NCBI GenBank assembly: GCA_043764135.1
Contig: JAYUKV010000001.1
Location: 1-6,293 of the forward strand
Source of the DNA: JAYUKV01 sp043764135
GTDB taxonomy: Bacteria; Patescibacteriota; JACMRA01
DNA length: 6,293 nt
Direction: 5' to 3'
Every line of letters starts with the position of its first letter. Within the stretch, counting starts at the first letter, position 1. Positions 1 through 4,554 of the stretch are shown one piece after another. A program made the translations under genes and the position numbers. Under the pieces are notes generated by a model, which saw nothing but the letters and a program-made list of their open reading frames with translations, had not been told where the DNA came from and searched no databases.

Positions 1-40
1 AATCAGAGTAGAGATCTAAAGTTGGTTTATCCAAAATCAT
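1..40 (-). CDS. possible leaderless gene start, cut by the window edge
   Basis: An ATG at 40-38 on the minus strand opens a frame of 13 codons (MILDKPTLDLYSD) that is still open at the left edge. No Shine-Dalgarno sequence precedes it. Five bases upstream of the ATG lies AATAAT (51-46), and 17 bases further upstream lies TTTACA (74-69). This is a fair promoter pair that would start transcription at or next to the ATG, the same arrangement seen more clearly at the gene starting at 1127. Thirteen codons are too few to identify a product or to show real coding. It could equally be a chance open frame downstream of the 136-768 gene. Low confidence. Confidence 0.22.
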   Translation of the reverse strand, partial: MILDKPTLDLYSD

Positions 41-45
41 GAACT

Positions 46-74
46 ATTATTGGGAGGTTTTGGTTTGTTGTAAA
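46..74 (-). promoter_or_regulatory. candidate promoter for a leftward leaderless transcript
   Basis: On the minus strand, TTTACA (74-69) and AATAAT (51-46) are separated by 17 bp, each one mismatch from the sigma-70 consensus hexamers. The expected start point falls at about the ATG at 40. It lies in a skewed G/T-rich stretch, so a chance match is quite possible. Confidence 0.25.
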
Positions 75-135
75 GTTGGTTGCGAAAGGTGAGTAAATTA
101 CAGAGTTTGTTAGTTTGGAAAGAGAATGAAACAGA

Positions 136-768
136 TTAATTTTTTTGAACTAACCAACCCCGAGATTCCACGGAAGTGATAGAGATTACTTCTTTGTGCT
201 TGCTTGAGGCAATTGAGATCACCTGTTCTTGAAGATTTTCATCAAACGCTTCAAATGCACCACACCCTAGATTATAATCAAATCTATTAAAGGCTTGATT
301 CATGTCGTTAATGGAATATCGTAAAACCCCATCTTTACTACGTGAACACAATTCAACAAATGTCGATGCAATGTATTTTGCAAATCCACCCTGATCAAAC
401 TCTGTAGGAATAACAGTTTGGTTGCCTAAAATCATCTCATAATCTAACTTAGATCGATAAATTTGATTTTGTGATACATTGCTTAATGTAACGTTCCAAC
501 GAGATCCATCTTTTTGTCCTTCAGAATTATTATCTTTGATGTATTCTAAATCAAGTTTATGTCCTTGACTAAGTCCGTATACTTGAACACTTTTCTTCAC
601 ATCACCTTCAAAGACGGTACCCAAGTGCTTGTTAGCTAAAGTATTTAACTCAGAAGGAGAAAAGGATGCGATATAGGTGTTATCGAATAACATCTTATTA
701 ACAATAAGATTGTAGATTTCTTTTGCAGTTTGATCCACACGTTGAGCTTTGTCTTGAATCGAAATCAT
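136..768 (-). CDS. hypothetical protein, 210 residues, apparently soluble
   Basis: I do not recognise this protein. It has no signal peptide and no membrane segment, so it is probably cytoplasmic. The N-terminal third (1-55) looks helical (charged and Gln-rich, with a hydrophobic patch LIVNKMLF at 21-28). The middle (60-125) looks like beta-strands broken by polar loops rich in Asn, Asp and Gly. The C-terminal part (128-175) looks helical again with several aromatics. Near the C-terminus two short similar strands occur, VISIASS (183-189) and VISITSV (194-200). It has only two cysteines, C141 and C169, with no metal-binding pattern. The ATG at 768 is supported by AAGAGG (779-774) five bases upstream and by a good promoter 44 bases further up. 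It ends in TAA. It is divergent from the small helical-protein gene at 1127 and appears monocistronic. I see no clear terminator behind it. Confidence 0.85.
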   Translation of the reverse strand: MISIQDKAQRVDQTAKEIYNLIVNKMLFDNTYIASFSPSELNTLANKHLGTVFEGDVKKSVQVYGLSQGHKLDLEYIKDNNSEGQKDGSRWNVTLSNVSQNQIYRSKLDYEMILGNQTVIPTEFDQGGFAKYIASTFVELCSRSKDGVLRYSINDMNQAFNRFDYNLGCGAFEAFDENLQEQVISIASSKHKEVISITSVESRGWLVQKN

Positions 769-811
769 AGAAACCTCTTAATTTGTTCTAAAAGTCTAGC
801 TGGATTAGTAA

Positions 812-840
812 TTTATACCATATAATGCAGAATTAGTCAA
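812..840 (-). promoter_or_regulatory. sigma-70-type promoter of the 136-768 gene
   Basis: On the minus strand, TTGACT (840-835), a 17-bp spacer, and TATAAA (817-812) preceded by TGG, which is an extended -10. The predicted start near 805 leaves a leader of about 36 bases before the ATG at 768, containing the AAGAGG ribosome-binding site. Confidence 0.7.
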
Positions 841-1088
841 TACATAAGTAATAAATAGAAGCAATAAAAGTATCTTGAATTTTTTACTTTTATTAACATA
901 ATTACACTAATTAGTTGCTTACCTTGTATTATTTATAGTTATTAACTTCAAATCAATTAGTAATAAATTAATTTTCGAACATACCTCACCTAAAGGCACT
1001 TCTTTCAACCTTGAAAGGAGAATAATTGTCTTTTTAAGATTTAGAAAACTGAATATTTTTAAAATAGCAACTTAATCTATTTATTTAA
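841..1088. other. AT-rich intergenic stretch without a gene
   Basis: No open frame with a credible start is present on either strand. It holds a perfect 10-bp palindrome (ACTAATTAGT, 906-915), A/T tracts, and the stem-loop at 999-1020 listed separately. On the plus strand a perfect TATAAT at 821-826 lacks a good -35 partner and overlaps the spacer of the leftward promoter. I see no tRNA or known riboswitch fold. Confidence 0.5.
999..1020 (+). other. stem-loop containing AAAGGAG, followed by a T tract
   Basis: Arms CTTCTTTC (999-1006) and GAAAGGAG (1013-1020) pair over 8 bp with one U-G wobble, around a 6-base loop. The wobble works only in plus-strand RNA; in minus-strand RNA it would be an A-C mismatch. 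A run of five T (1031-1035) follows after ten bases. The second arm is a textbook ribosome-binding sequence, but no start codon with an open frame follows. It could be the terminator of a short plus-strand RNA or the relic of a lost gene start. Confidence 0.35.
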
Positions 1089-1120
1089 TTGACTTAATTG
1101 TTAAAATTGAAAAGTATAAT
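1089..1120 (+). promoter_or_regulatory. promoter giving a leaderless mRNA for the 90-residue gene
   Basis: A perfect TATAAT at 1115-1120 lies six bases before the ATG at 1127, so the transcript is expected to start at or within a base of the start codon. TTGACT at 1089-1094 is the only -35-like box, but its 20-bp spacer is longer than optimal. The -10 is more certain than the -35. Confidence 0.6.
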
Positions 1121-1126
1121 ACTAAT

Positions 1127-1399
1127 ATGGACATTAACACAATCAAAGACGAAGCTATCAATATTTTTGATAAAGCGAAAGAAGCGGTTTCTAACACAGT
1201 TGAAACAATTCAAGATAAATCTTCTGAAGCTGCAGAAAAAGTTCAGATTAAAGTAGAAGAAGTAAAGGATTTAATCGAAACAGGTGAAGCAAAAGAAATT
1301 CTTGAAGTAAAACTTAATGATGCCAAAGAATCAATTACTGACATTGCTGAAACAGCAAAAGATAAGATTTCAGATGTAGTTGAGGATATCAAAAATTAA
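1127..1399 (+). CDS. small acidic all-helical protein, LEA/apolipoprotein-like pattern
   Basis: A 90-residue protein of low complexity, predicted to be almost entirely amphipathic helix. I count 24 Asp/Glu and 13 Lys, with no Arg, Cys, Trp, Tyr, His or Pro, and a single Gly (G53) that could be a hinge. Hydrophobic residues recur every three to four positions and Ala-Lys-Glu/Asp patches repeat, as in late-embryogenesis-abundant (LEA_4-like), YtxH-type stress and phasin-like proteins. No signal peptide or membrane segment is present. The family resemblance is by composition and helix pattern, not by a diagnostic motif, so function is open: stress protection, surface or lipid binding, or a coiled-coil scaffold. 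There is no Shine-Dalgarno sequence, and the perfect TATAAT ending at 1120 suggests a leaderless mRNA. The ATG at 1127 is the only sensible start. It ends in TAA and is followed by a long stem-loop. Confidence 0.85.
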   Translation: MDINTIKDEAINIFDKAKEAVSNTVETIQDKSSEAAEKVQIKVEEVKDLIETGEAKEILEVKLNDAKESITDIAETAKDKISDVVEDIKN

Positions 1400-1420
1400 T
1401 TTTGATTAGAACTAACTGTA

Positions 1421-1454
1421 AATACAGCCTGCAATCTAGATTGTAGTCTGTATT
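1421..1454 (+). terminator. long stem-loop after the 90-residue gene
   Basis: The outer arms AATACAG (1421-1427) and CTGTATT (1448-1454) pair perfectly. After a single C/T mismatch the inner arms CTGCAATC (1429-1436) and GATTGTAG (1439-1446) pair with one G-U wobble that is allowed only in plus-strand RNA. It begins 21 bases after the stop codon. The following sequence is AT-rich but not a clean T run, so it is a weak intrinsic terminator or a 3' stabilising hairpin. Confidence 0.55.
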
Positions 1455-1494
1455 ATTATAAAACTTTGATCTTTCTAATGTTTATAACTTCCTC

Positions 1495-1532
1495 TATAAA
1501 ATAACCTCCCTTTGCATATAGCAAAAGGAGGT
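1495..1532 (-). terminator. intrinsic terminator of the 554-residue gene
   Basis: On the minus strand a 12-bp stem (1532-1521 with 1515-1504) closes a 5-base loop and is followed by TATTTTATA. The single imperfect position is a U-G wobble in minus-strand RNA but an A-C mismatch in plus-strand RNA, so selection appears to act on the leftward transcript. It starts 39 bases after the stop at 1572. The stem contains GGAGG/CCTCC, which gives it most of its stability. Confidence 0.7.
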
Positions 1533-1571
1533 AGTGGTTTAGTTGTTAATTATTGAGATCAAAGCTAAGCG

Positions 1572-3236
1572 TTAATCTTCAACAATCACAGCAATTGCAT
1601 CGATGACATCTGGGTCATCAAGAAGAATTGTAGTTTCTTCCAACACTTCTGGTTGCTCAACAACTGCAAAAGGTGCAAGCAGATTTCCTAAGATAGAACC
1701 TAGGAACCAAAAACCATCCGAGTCTTCAGACTCAACTTCAAAGAACTCTTGGAGTTCAGAAGCGACAACCTCGAGATCAACCTCTTCTTGAATATCAACA
1801 AGTCGAAAGTCGATATGATAGGCGGTACCAGTCGAGTTGTAAGTCTTGACTGGCTTCCAACCAGCTTCAATAATCTCCTTGAACACTGTCAAGTAAGTCT
1901 CTACTACTGGATACACGTCTTGGTCAATTGTGTAGGATGCAGATCGAGTACCTGCACCATAAACTTTTAACCCTTCAGTTGCCTGTAGTTCAGCATTCAT
2001 TTTGACTTGTGTTTGATCCAACATTCCATCACAATAGACTCCAAATTGACCTTCGTTCACAGTTTCAAACCTAAGTGTTAGTTCTTGAGGTAACATTGTA
2101 AACTTGGATAATTCAAGATTGAATTGCTTGGTGATCGGAACTTGAATGAAGGAACCGCTATCAATCAAGGTTGAACCTGCTTGATTGGCGAGGTCCTGCG
2201 CAAAAACCATCTGATCATAAGTAAAAGCTTTGTGCTCAAACTGTTGGATCGCCGAATAATCGGTATCACCAATTCCAAAAGGAGTGAGTTGTTGACTTCC
2301 TTTACCAATCTTAATGGAACGTGCTTCGATTGTGGTGGTATAAGATGGGTTCTGCTTGAAGATTGCTACAAGTTCAAAAACTTTTTCCGAGAGCAAATGG
2401 TTTGATTGGAAACTTTTGACAATCAAATGTAGGTTATCAGAAGTCTTTTCGACTTCAAACCCAGAATCGGTTAAGAACTCAACGAAAAAGTTAATAATTG
2501 TAGGAATTGCCTCCTCACAATTAAAACTCAAAGTTTCCCAACCTAACGCTTTGATAAGTGCTTCTTTCAGAGTGGAATCATCACCTTTGATTGTATAGCC
2601 AGTATAGTGGCTAACAATTTGAACAGGTTTTGCCATTTCAGGTGCACTAGGCGCCATAAAGAAAGCAGATTGCAAATCGATTGCAAATTCATGGTCGTCA
2701 ACGACAAGGTATTCAAATACCTCATCATTAACCTCCACAGACTTCACTTGCGCTTTGGCTTGCACTTTGATTAGGTTATATGCCATAATGACATCCCAAC
2801 CTTCCTTAGCACGGAACGCAATTTCAGCATTGTGTTTGTTTTCAAACCCAATTGGAGAAATGAAATTCGTACCACCGATACTCTGTTGAATAATCCGATC
2901 ACCATTCCGAACAATAATCCGGACAGGTCTGAAGTTTTCCAGAGCGGTAGTATCAAGCTGCTTAACACCCTCTTTTAATTCCAGCTGATACACATTAGTT
3001 TCAGCCTGATCGGGTGTTTGTTCACATTCGACAAAACCAATCTTTTCATAGATTTCTTCAAGGATATCTAGCGCTCCGCAGAAGATAGCTGTGTGACCTG
3101 AATATAAATGATCGTCTCCGAAGAGAGTTTGGAAAATTCTTAAATTCAGCAATTTCCATTCTCCACTACCCAAGGGGTAAGCGTTAGATGATCCCAACTG
3201 AAACCCTAAACTATTCTCTTGATATTGTAACTTCAT
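1572..3236 (-). CDS. 554-residue protein of unknown function, strongly expressed signals
   Basis: I do not recognise this protein. It has no N-terminal signal peptide. Residues 1-480 look like a mixed alpha/beta, largely soluble body rich in short strands, for example around 104-118, 163-190, 205-217 and 384-402. Six cysteines at most are scattered, with no zinc-type pairing, and no nucleotide-binding or catalytic motif stands out. The tail is unusual: an acidic stretch (482-506), then about 19 uncharged, mostly hydrophobic residues (508-526), then a second acidic stretch to the end at 554. The ATG at 3236 is well supported by AAGGAG (3250-3245) eight bases upstream and a near-ideal extended -10 promoter. 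GC is higher than in neighbours: 28 of 60 bases at 2161-2220 and 25 of 60 at 1741-1800, against 18 of 60 at 4141-4200 in the membrane-protein gene. This could reflect codon selection in a highly expressed gene or a different origin. It is followed by its own terminator. Confidence 0.9.
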   Translation of the reverse strand: MKLQYQENSLGFQLGSSNAYPLGSGEWKLLNLRIFQTLFGDDHLYSGHTAIFCGALDILEEIYEKIGFVECEQTPDQAETNVYQLELKEGVKQLDTTALENFRPVRIIVRNGDRIIQQSIGGTNFISPIGFENKHNAEIAFRAKEGWDVIMAYNLIKVQAKAQVKSVEVNDEVFEYLVVDDHEFAIDLQSAFFMAPSAPEMAKPVQIVSHYTGYTIKGDDSTLKEALIKALGWETLSFNCEEAIPTIINFFVEFLTDSGFEVEKTSDNLHLIVKSFQSNHLLSEKVFELVAIFKQNPSYTTTIEARSIKIGKGSQQLTPFGIGDTDYSAIQQFEHKAFTYDQMVFAQDLANQAGSTLIDSGSFIQVPITKQFNLELSKFTMLPQELTLRFETVNEGQFGVYCDGMLDQTQVKMNAELQATEGLKVYGAGTRSASYTIDQDVYPVVETYLTVFKEIIEAGWKPVKTYNSTGTAYHIDFRLVDIQEEVDLEVVASELQEFFEVESEDSDGFWFLGSILGNLLAPFAVVEQPEVLEETTILLDDPDVIDAIAVIVED

Positions 3237-3244
3237 ACTTTTTT

Positions 3245-3250
3245 CTCCTT
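3245..3250 (-). promoter_or_regulatory. strong Shine-Dalgarno site of the 554-residue gene
   Basis: AAGGAG with an 8-base A-rich spacer to the ATG at 3236 fixes that start. It sits inside the inverted repeat TCTCC-AA-GGAGA (3255-3244), so a small 4-bp hairpin could partly cover it in the mRNA. Confidence 0.75.
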
Positions 3251-3278
3251 GGAGATTGTATTACATATGTCCAATTTA

Positions 3279-3307
3279 AATATACCATACATTTTTACTA
3301 TAGTCAA
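3279..3307 (-). promoter_or_regulatory. strong extended -10 promoter of the 554-residue gene
   Basis: On the minus strand, TTGACT (3307-3302), exactly 17 bp, then TGG directly before TATATT (3284-3279). It is one of the two best promoters in the window and lies in the 93-base gap after the 113-residue gene. The predicted start near 3272 gives a leader of about 36 bases. Confidence 0.75.
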
Positions 3308-3329
3308 GGAGAATTTACTCGTACAAGTG

Positions 3330-3671
3330 TTATTCTTCATCTTCCTCTTGAGGTGATTTTTGCTTTGTAATATCATCAGCTATTAAACCACCCAAAGCAG
3401 CAGCCAAACCACCGAAGGTAATAAAAGTATTTCCAAGTAAAGGCCATTTATTGGCTTGATAAATTGCAGAGTGTACTAGAAATTGAGAGTGGGTCCAGCC
3501 AACTTCTCTAACAAATCTTGATTTGAGAGTGCTGAGATTGATACTTTTTCTTTTGTTTTTTGGGTTTTTGATGAAATACCCAACAAACATTAGAATATGT
3601 TCAATATCCTTTACAACTTCTGCTGTTATAGCAATTTTGATAGGTTCTTGGATAACTTTGATAGGTCCCAT
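3330..3671 (-). CDS. hypothetical 113-residue protein with one likely membrane segment
   Basis: I do not recognise this protein. The first 35 residues are fairly hydrophobic and helical (with a weak non-polar patch at 26-34), followed by a very basic stretch around 36-43 (KNPKNKRK). A clear non-polar, Gly/Ala-rich segment at about 77-98 (GGLAAALGGL inside it) could cross the membrane. The tail is polar and ends in acidic residues (EEDEE). Basic residues before the segment and acidic residues after it would favour the N-terminus in the cytoplasm. The ATG at 3671 has TAGGAG (3682-3677) five bases upstream and an extended -10 promoter further up. It ends in TAA. No terminator is visible after it, so transcripts could run on into the 554-residue gene, which nevertheless has its own promoter. 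Confidence 0.8.
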   Translation of the reverse strand: MGPIKVIQEPIKIAITAEVVKDIEHILMFVGYFIKNPKNKRKSINLSTLKSRFVREVGWTHSQFLVHSAIYQANKWPLLGNTFITFGGLAAALGGLIADDITKQKSPQEEDEE

Positions 3672-3702
3672 AGTTACTCCTAAATAGAGAATGTGTAAAT
3701 AA

Positions 3703-3731
3703 GATATAGCAGATAATTTTTATTTTAGCAA
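3703..3731 (-). promoter_or_regulatory. extended -10 promoter of the 113-residue gene
   Basis: On the minus strand, TTGCTA (3731-3726), 17 bp, then TGC and TATATC (3708-3703). It begins directly after the T tract of the preceding gene's terminator. Both hexamers have mismatches, but the spacing and TG element match the other promoters here. Confidence 0.55.
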
Positions 3732-3732
3732 T

Positions 3733-3762
3733 AAAAAAATAAACTGGCTTAAATAAGCCAGT
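3733..3762 (-). terminator. intrinsic terminator of the 197-residue gene
   Basis: On the minus strand a perfect 8-bp stem, ACTGGCTT (3762-3755) and AAGCCAGT (3750-3743), closes a 4-base loop. It is followed by TTA and seven T (3739-3733), a textbook Rho-independent terminator. It lies 15 bases after the stop at 3778. Confidence 0.85.
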
Positions 3763-3777
3763 CTTAATGAACGAATC

Positions 3778-4371
3778 CTAACCTAGAATAGTTAGAAAGT
3801 TAAACAGGAGGTTTTTAGGGGGATTAATAATCCTGTCACCAGAAAAAGTAAATGAATATTCAATTACATTTTTAGTTCCGTAAAAACTTTCATTGTCTTT
3901 CATGTGTACAACCACATTTTCACCATCTAAGGTAAATGTTGCCACATGAGGATGACGCACTGTTGTTGCACTCAATAAATAGAAGTAATATCCAAACAGC
4001 ACGCCTGTTAAAAATGTAAAAATTACTCCACTTAAAAAAAGTGTTACTAAAACCCCAAATTTAACCTTAAAAAACAAACAAACAATACTAAGTAACAAAG
4101 GTGTGAAACTTGCAATAACTCCTAAATTTAAAAGTCCTTCTAGTGATTTGAGCCTTTTAAACAAGATTTTTTTATTCTTGTTTTTTTTGGCGCTAGGGTT
4201 GACTATACAGCCAACATGTACGGGGCCAATTGAATCTTTGAGAATCTCACAAAGAGAGATTCGTACTCGTGTAGCATCTTTACCAGGCTCTCCATTGTAG
4301 AGAATCCTTTCTAAAACATTCCTTTCCTCTTTCAATAGATTTTTGATCTGATTAGAAAGTTCCAATTTCAT
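3778..4371 (-). CDS. hypothetical 197-residue protein with two membrane segments
   Basis: I do not recognise the family. The N-terminal domain (1-75) is hydrophilic and basic, ending in a Lys/Asn-rich stretch (61-75, KKNKNKK) that should stay in the cytoplasm. Two hydrophobic segments follow at about 80-101 and 106-133, separated by only a few residues including two lysines, which reads as a membrane hairpin. The C-terminal domain (134-197) is soluble and strand-rich (VATFTLDG, NVVVHMKD, VIEYSFTFSG), again on the inner side if the hairpin is right. The layout, cytoplasmic domain-hairpin-cytoplasmic domain, resembles small membrane sensors or bacterial PH-like proteins, but no motif confirms this. 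The ATG at 4371 has no Shine-Dalgarno sequence, with a predicted leader of about 18 bases. It ends in TAG before a strong terminator. CTTAAG repeats surround its promoter and may control it. Confidence 0.85.
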   Translation of the reverse strand: MKLELSNQIKNLLKEERNVLERILYNGEPGKDATRVRISLCEILKDSIGPVHVGCIVNPSAKKNKNKKILFKRLKSLEGLLNLGVIASFTPLLLSIVCLFFKVKFGVLVTLFLSGVIFTFLTGVLFGYYFYLLSATTVRHPHVATFTLDGENVVVHMKDNESFYGTKNVIEYSFTFSGDRIINPPKNLLFNFLTILG

Positions 4372-4375
4372 ATTT

Positions 4376-4437
4376 TAAACTTAAGACAACAAGCTATTTT
4401 ATCATATATTTTTGTAATGGTCAATACCTTAAGTTTA
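4376..4437. repeat. 10-bp inverted repeat flanking the promoter
   Basis: TAAACTTAAG (4376-4385) and its exact inverse CTTAAGTTTA (4428-4437) bracket the -10 and -35 boxes of the 197-residue gene. One copy lies in the untranslated leader and the other just upstream of the -35 box. Candidate operator pair; no regulator gene is identified nearby. Confidence 0.45.
4396..4424 (-). promoter_or_regulatory. extended -10 promoter of the 197-residue gene
   Basis: On the minus strand, TTGACC (4424-4419), 17 bp, then TGA and TAAAAT (4401-4396). The predicted start near 4389 leaves a leader of about 18 bases with no ribosome-binding site. Confidence 0.7.
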
Positions 4438-4455
4438 CTTATTTCCCTTAAGGTA
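4425..4455. repeat. 9-bp perfect inverted repeat upstream of the -35 box
   Basis: TACCTTAAG (4425-4433) and CTTAAGGTA (4447-4455) are separated by 13 bases, and their centres lie 22 bp apart, about two helix turns. The repeat abuts the -35 box at 4419-4424. There is no T run on either side, which argues for a protein-binding site rather than a terminator. Confidence 0.45.
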
Positions 4456-4467
4456 GGTTGTTGAGTT

Positions 4468-4497
4468 AAAAAAAATAAAGCCTTATTTAAAAGGCTT
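4468..4497 (-). terminator. main terminator of the acetyltransferase gene
   Basis: On the minus strand, AAGCCTT (4497-4491) and AAGGCTT (4484-4478) form a 7-bp stem with a 6-base loop. It is followed by TTA and eight T (4475-4468), a clear Rho-independent terminator. Confidence 0.8.
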
Positions 4498-4508
4498 AAG
4501 TGTTGTGT

Positions 4509-4535
4509 AAAAAAATCTAATTTCTGAGTTTAGAT
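4509..4535 (-). terminator. weak first terminator after the acetyltransferase gene
   Basis: On the minus strand, ATCTAA (4535-4530) and TTAGAT (4520-4515) form a 6-bp AT-rich stem with a 9-base loop, followed directly by a run of T (4515-4509). The stem is weak, but its placement 12 bases before the strong terminator suggests a tandem arrangement. Confidence 0.45.
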
Positions 4536-4554
4536 ATTATATAATACTAAAACT

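Noticed and set aside
39..92. A 17-codon plus-strand ORF with several Cys
   Set aside because: Too short, with no ribosome-binding site, and it overlaps the skewed G/T-rich stretch.
30..136. Stop-codon readthrough extension of the 136-768 gene
   Set aside because: The frame beyond its TAA continues for about 32 codons to a TGA, but the codons give a low-complexity Asn/Lys/Pro string and nothing suggests programmed readthrough.
821..826. Perfect TATAAT on the plus strand as the promoter of a small RNA
   Set aside because: There is no acceptable -35 box or TG element, and it falls inside the spacer of the leftward promoter, so it is probably chance in AT-rich DNA.
1603..1970. Plus-strand open frames opposite the 554-residue gene
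   Set aside because: They lie fully inside a well-supported gene on the other strand, lack ribosome-binding sites and give Ser/Thr-rich, biased products typical of antisense shadows.
2181..2598. Two overlapping plus-strand open frames of 74 and 80 codons
   Set aside because: Both are antisense to the 554-residue gene, overlap each other and have no promoter or Shine-Dalgarno support.
2771..2968. A 65-codon minus-strand frame
   Set aside because: It sits out of frame inside the 554-residue gene, with no start signals of its own.
3188..3370. A 60-codon plus-strand frame across the promoter region
   Set aside because: It runs through the promoter and start of the 554-residue gene and the end of the 113-residue gene; there is no ribosome-binding site.
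4103..4300. A 65-codon plus-strand frame
   Set aside because: Antisense to the membrane-protein gene and without start signals.
4535..4546. 12-bp palindrome TATTATATAATA as an operator
   Set aside because: Pure A/T palindromes of this size are common by chance at this composition, and it lies just behind a stop codon.
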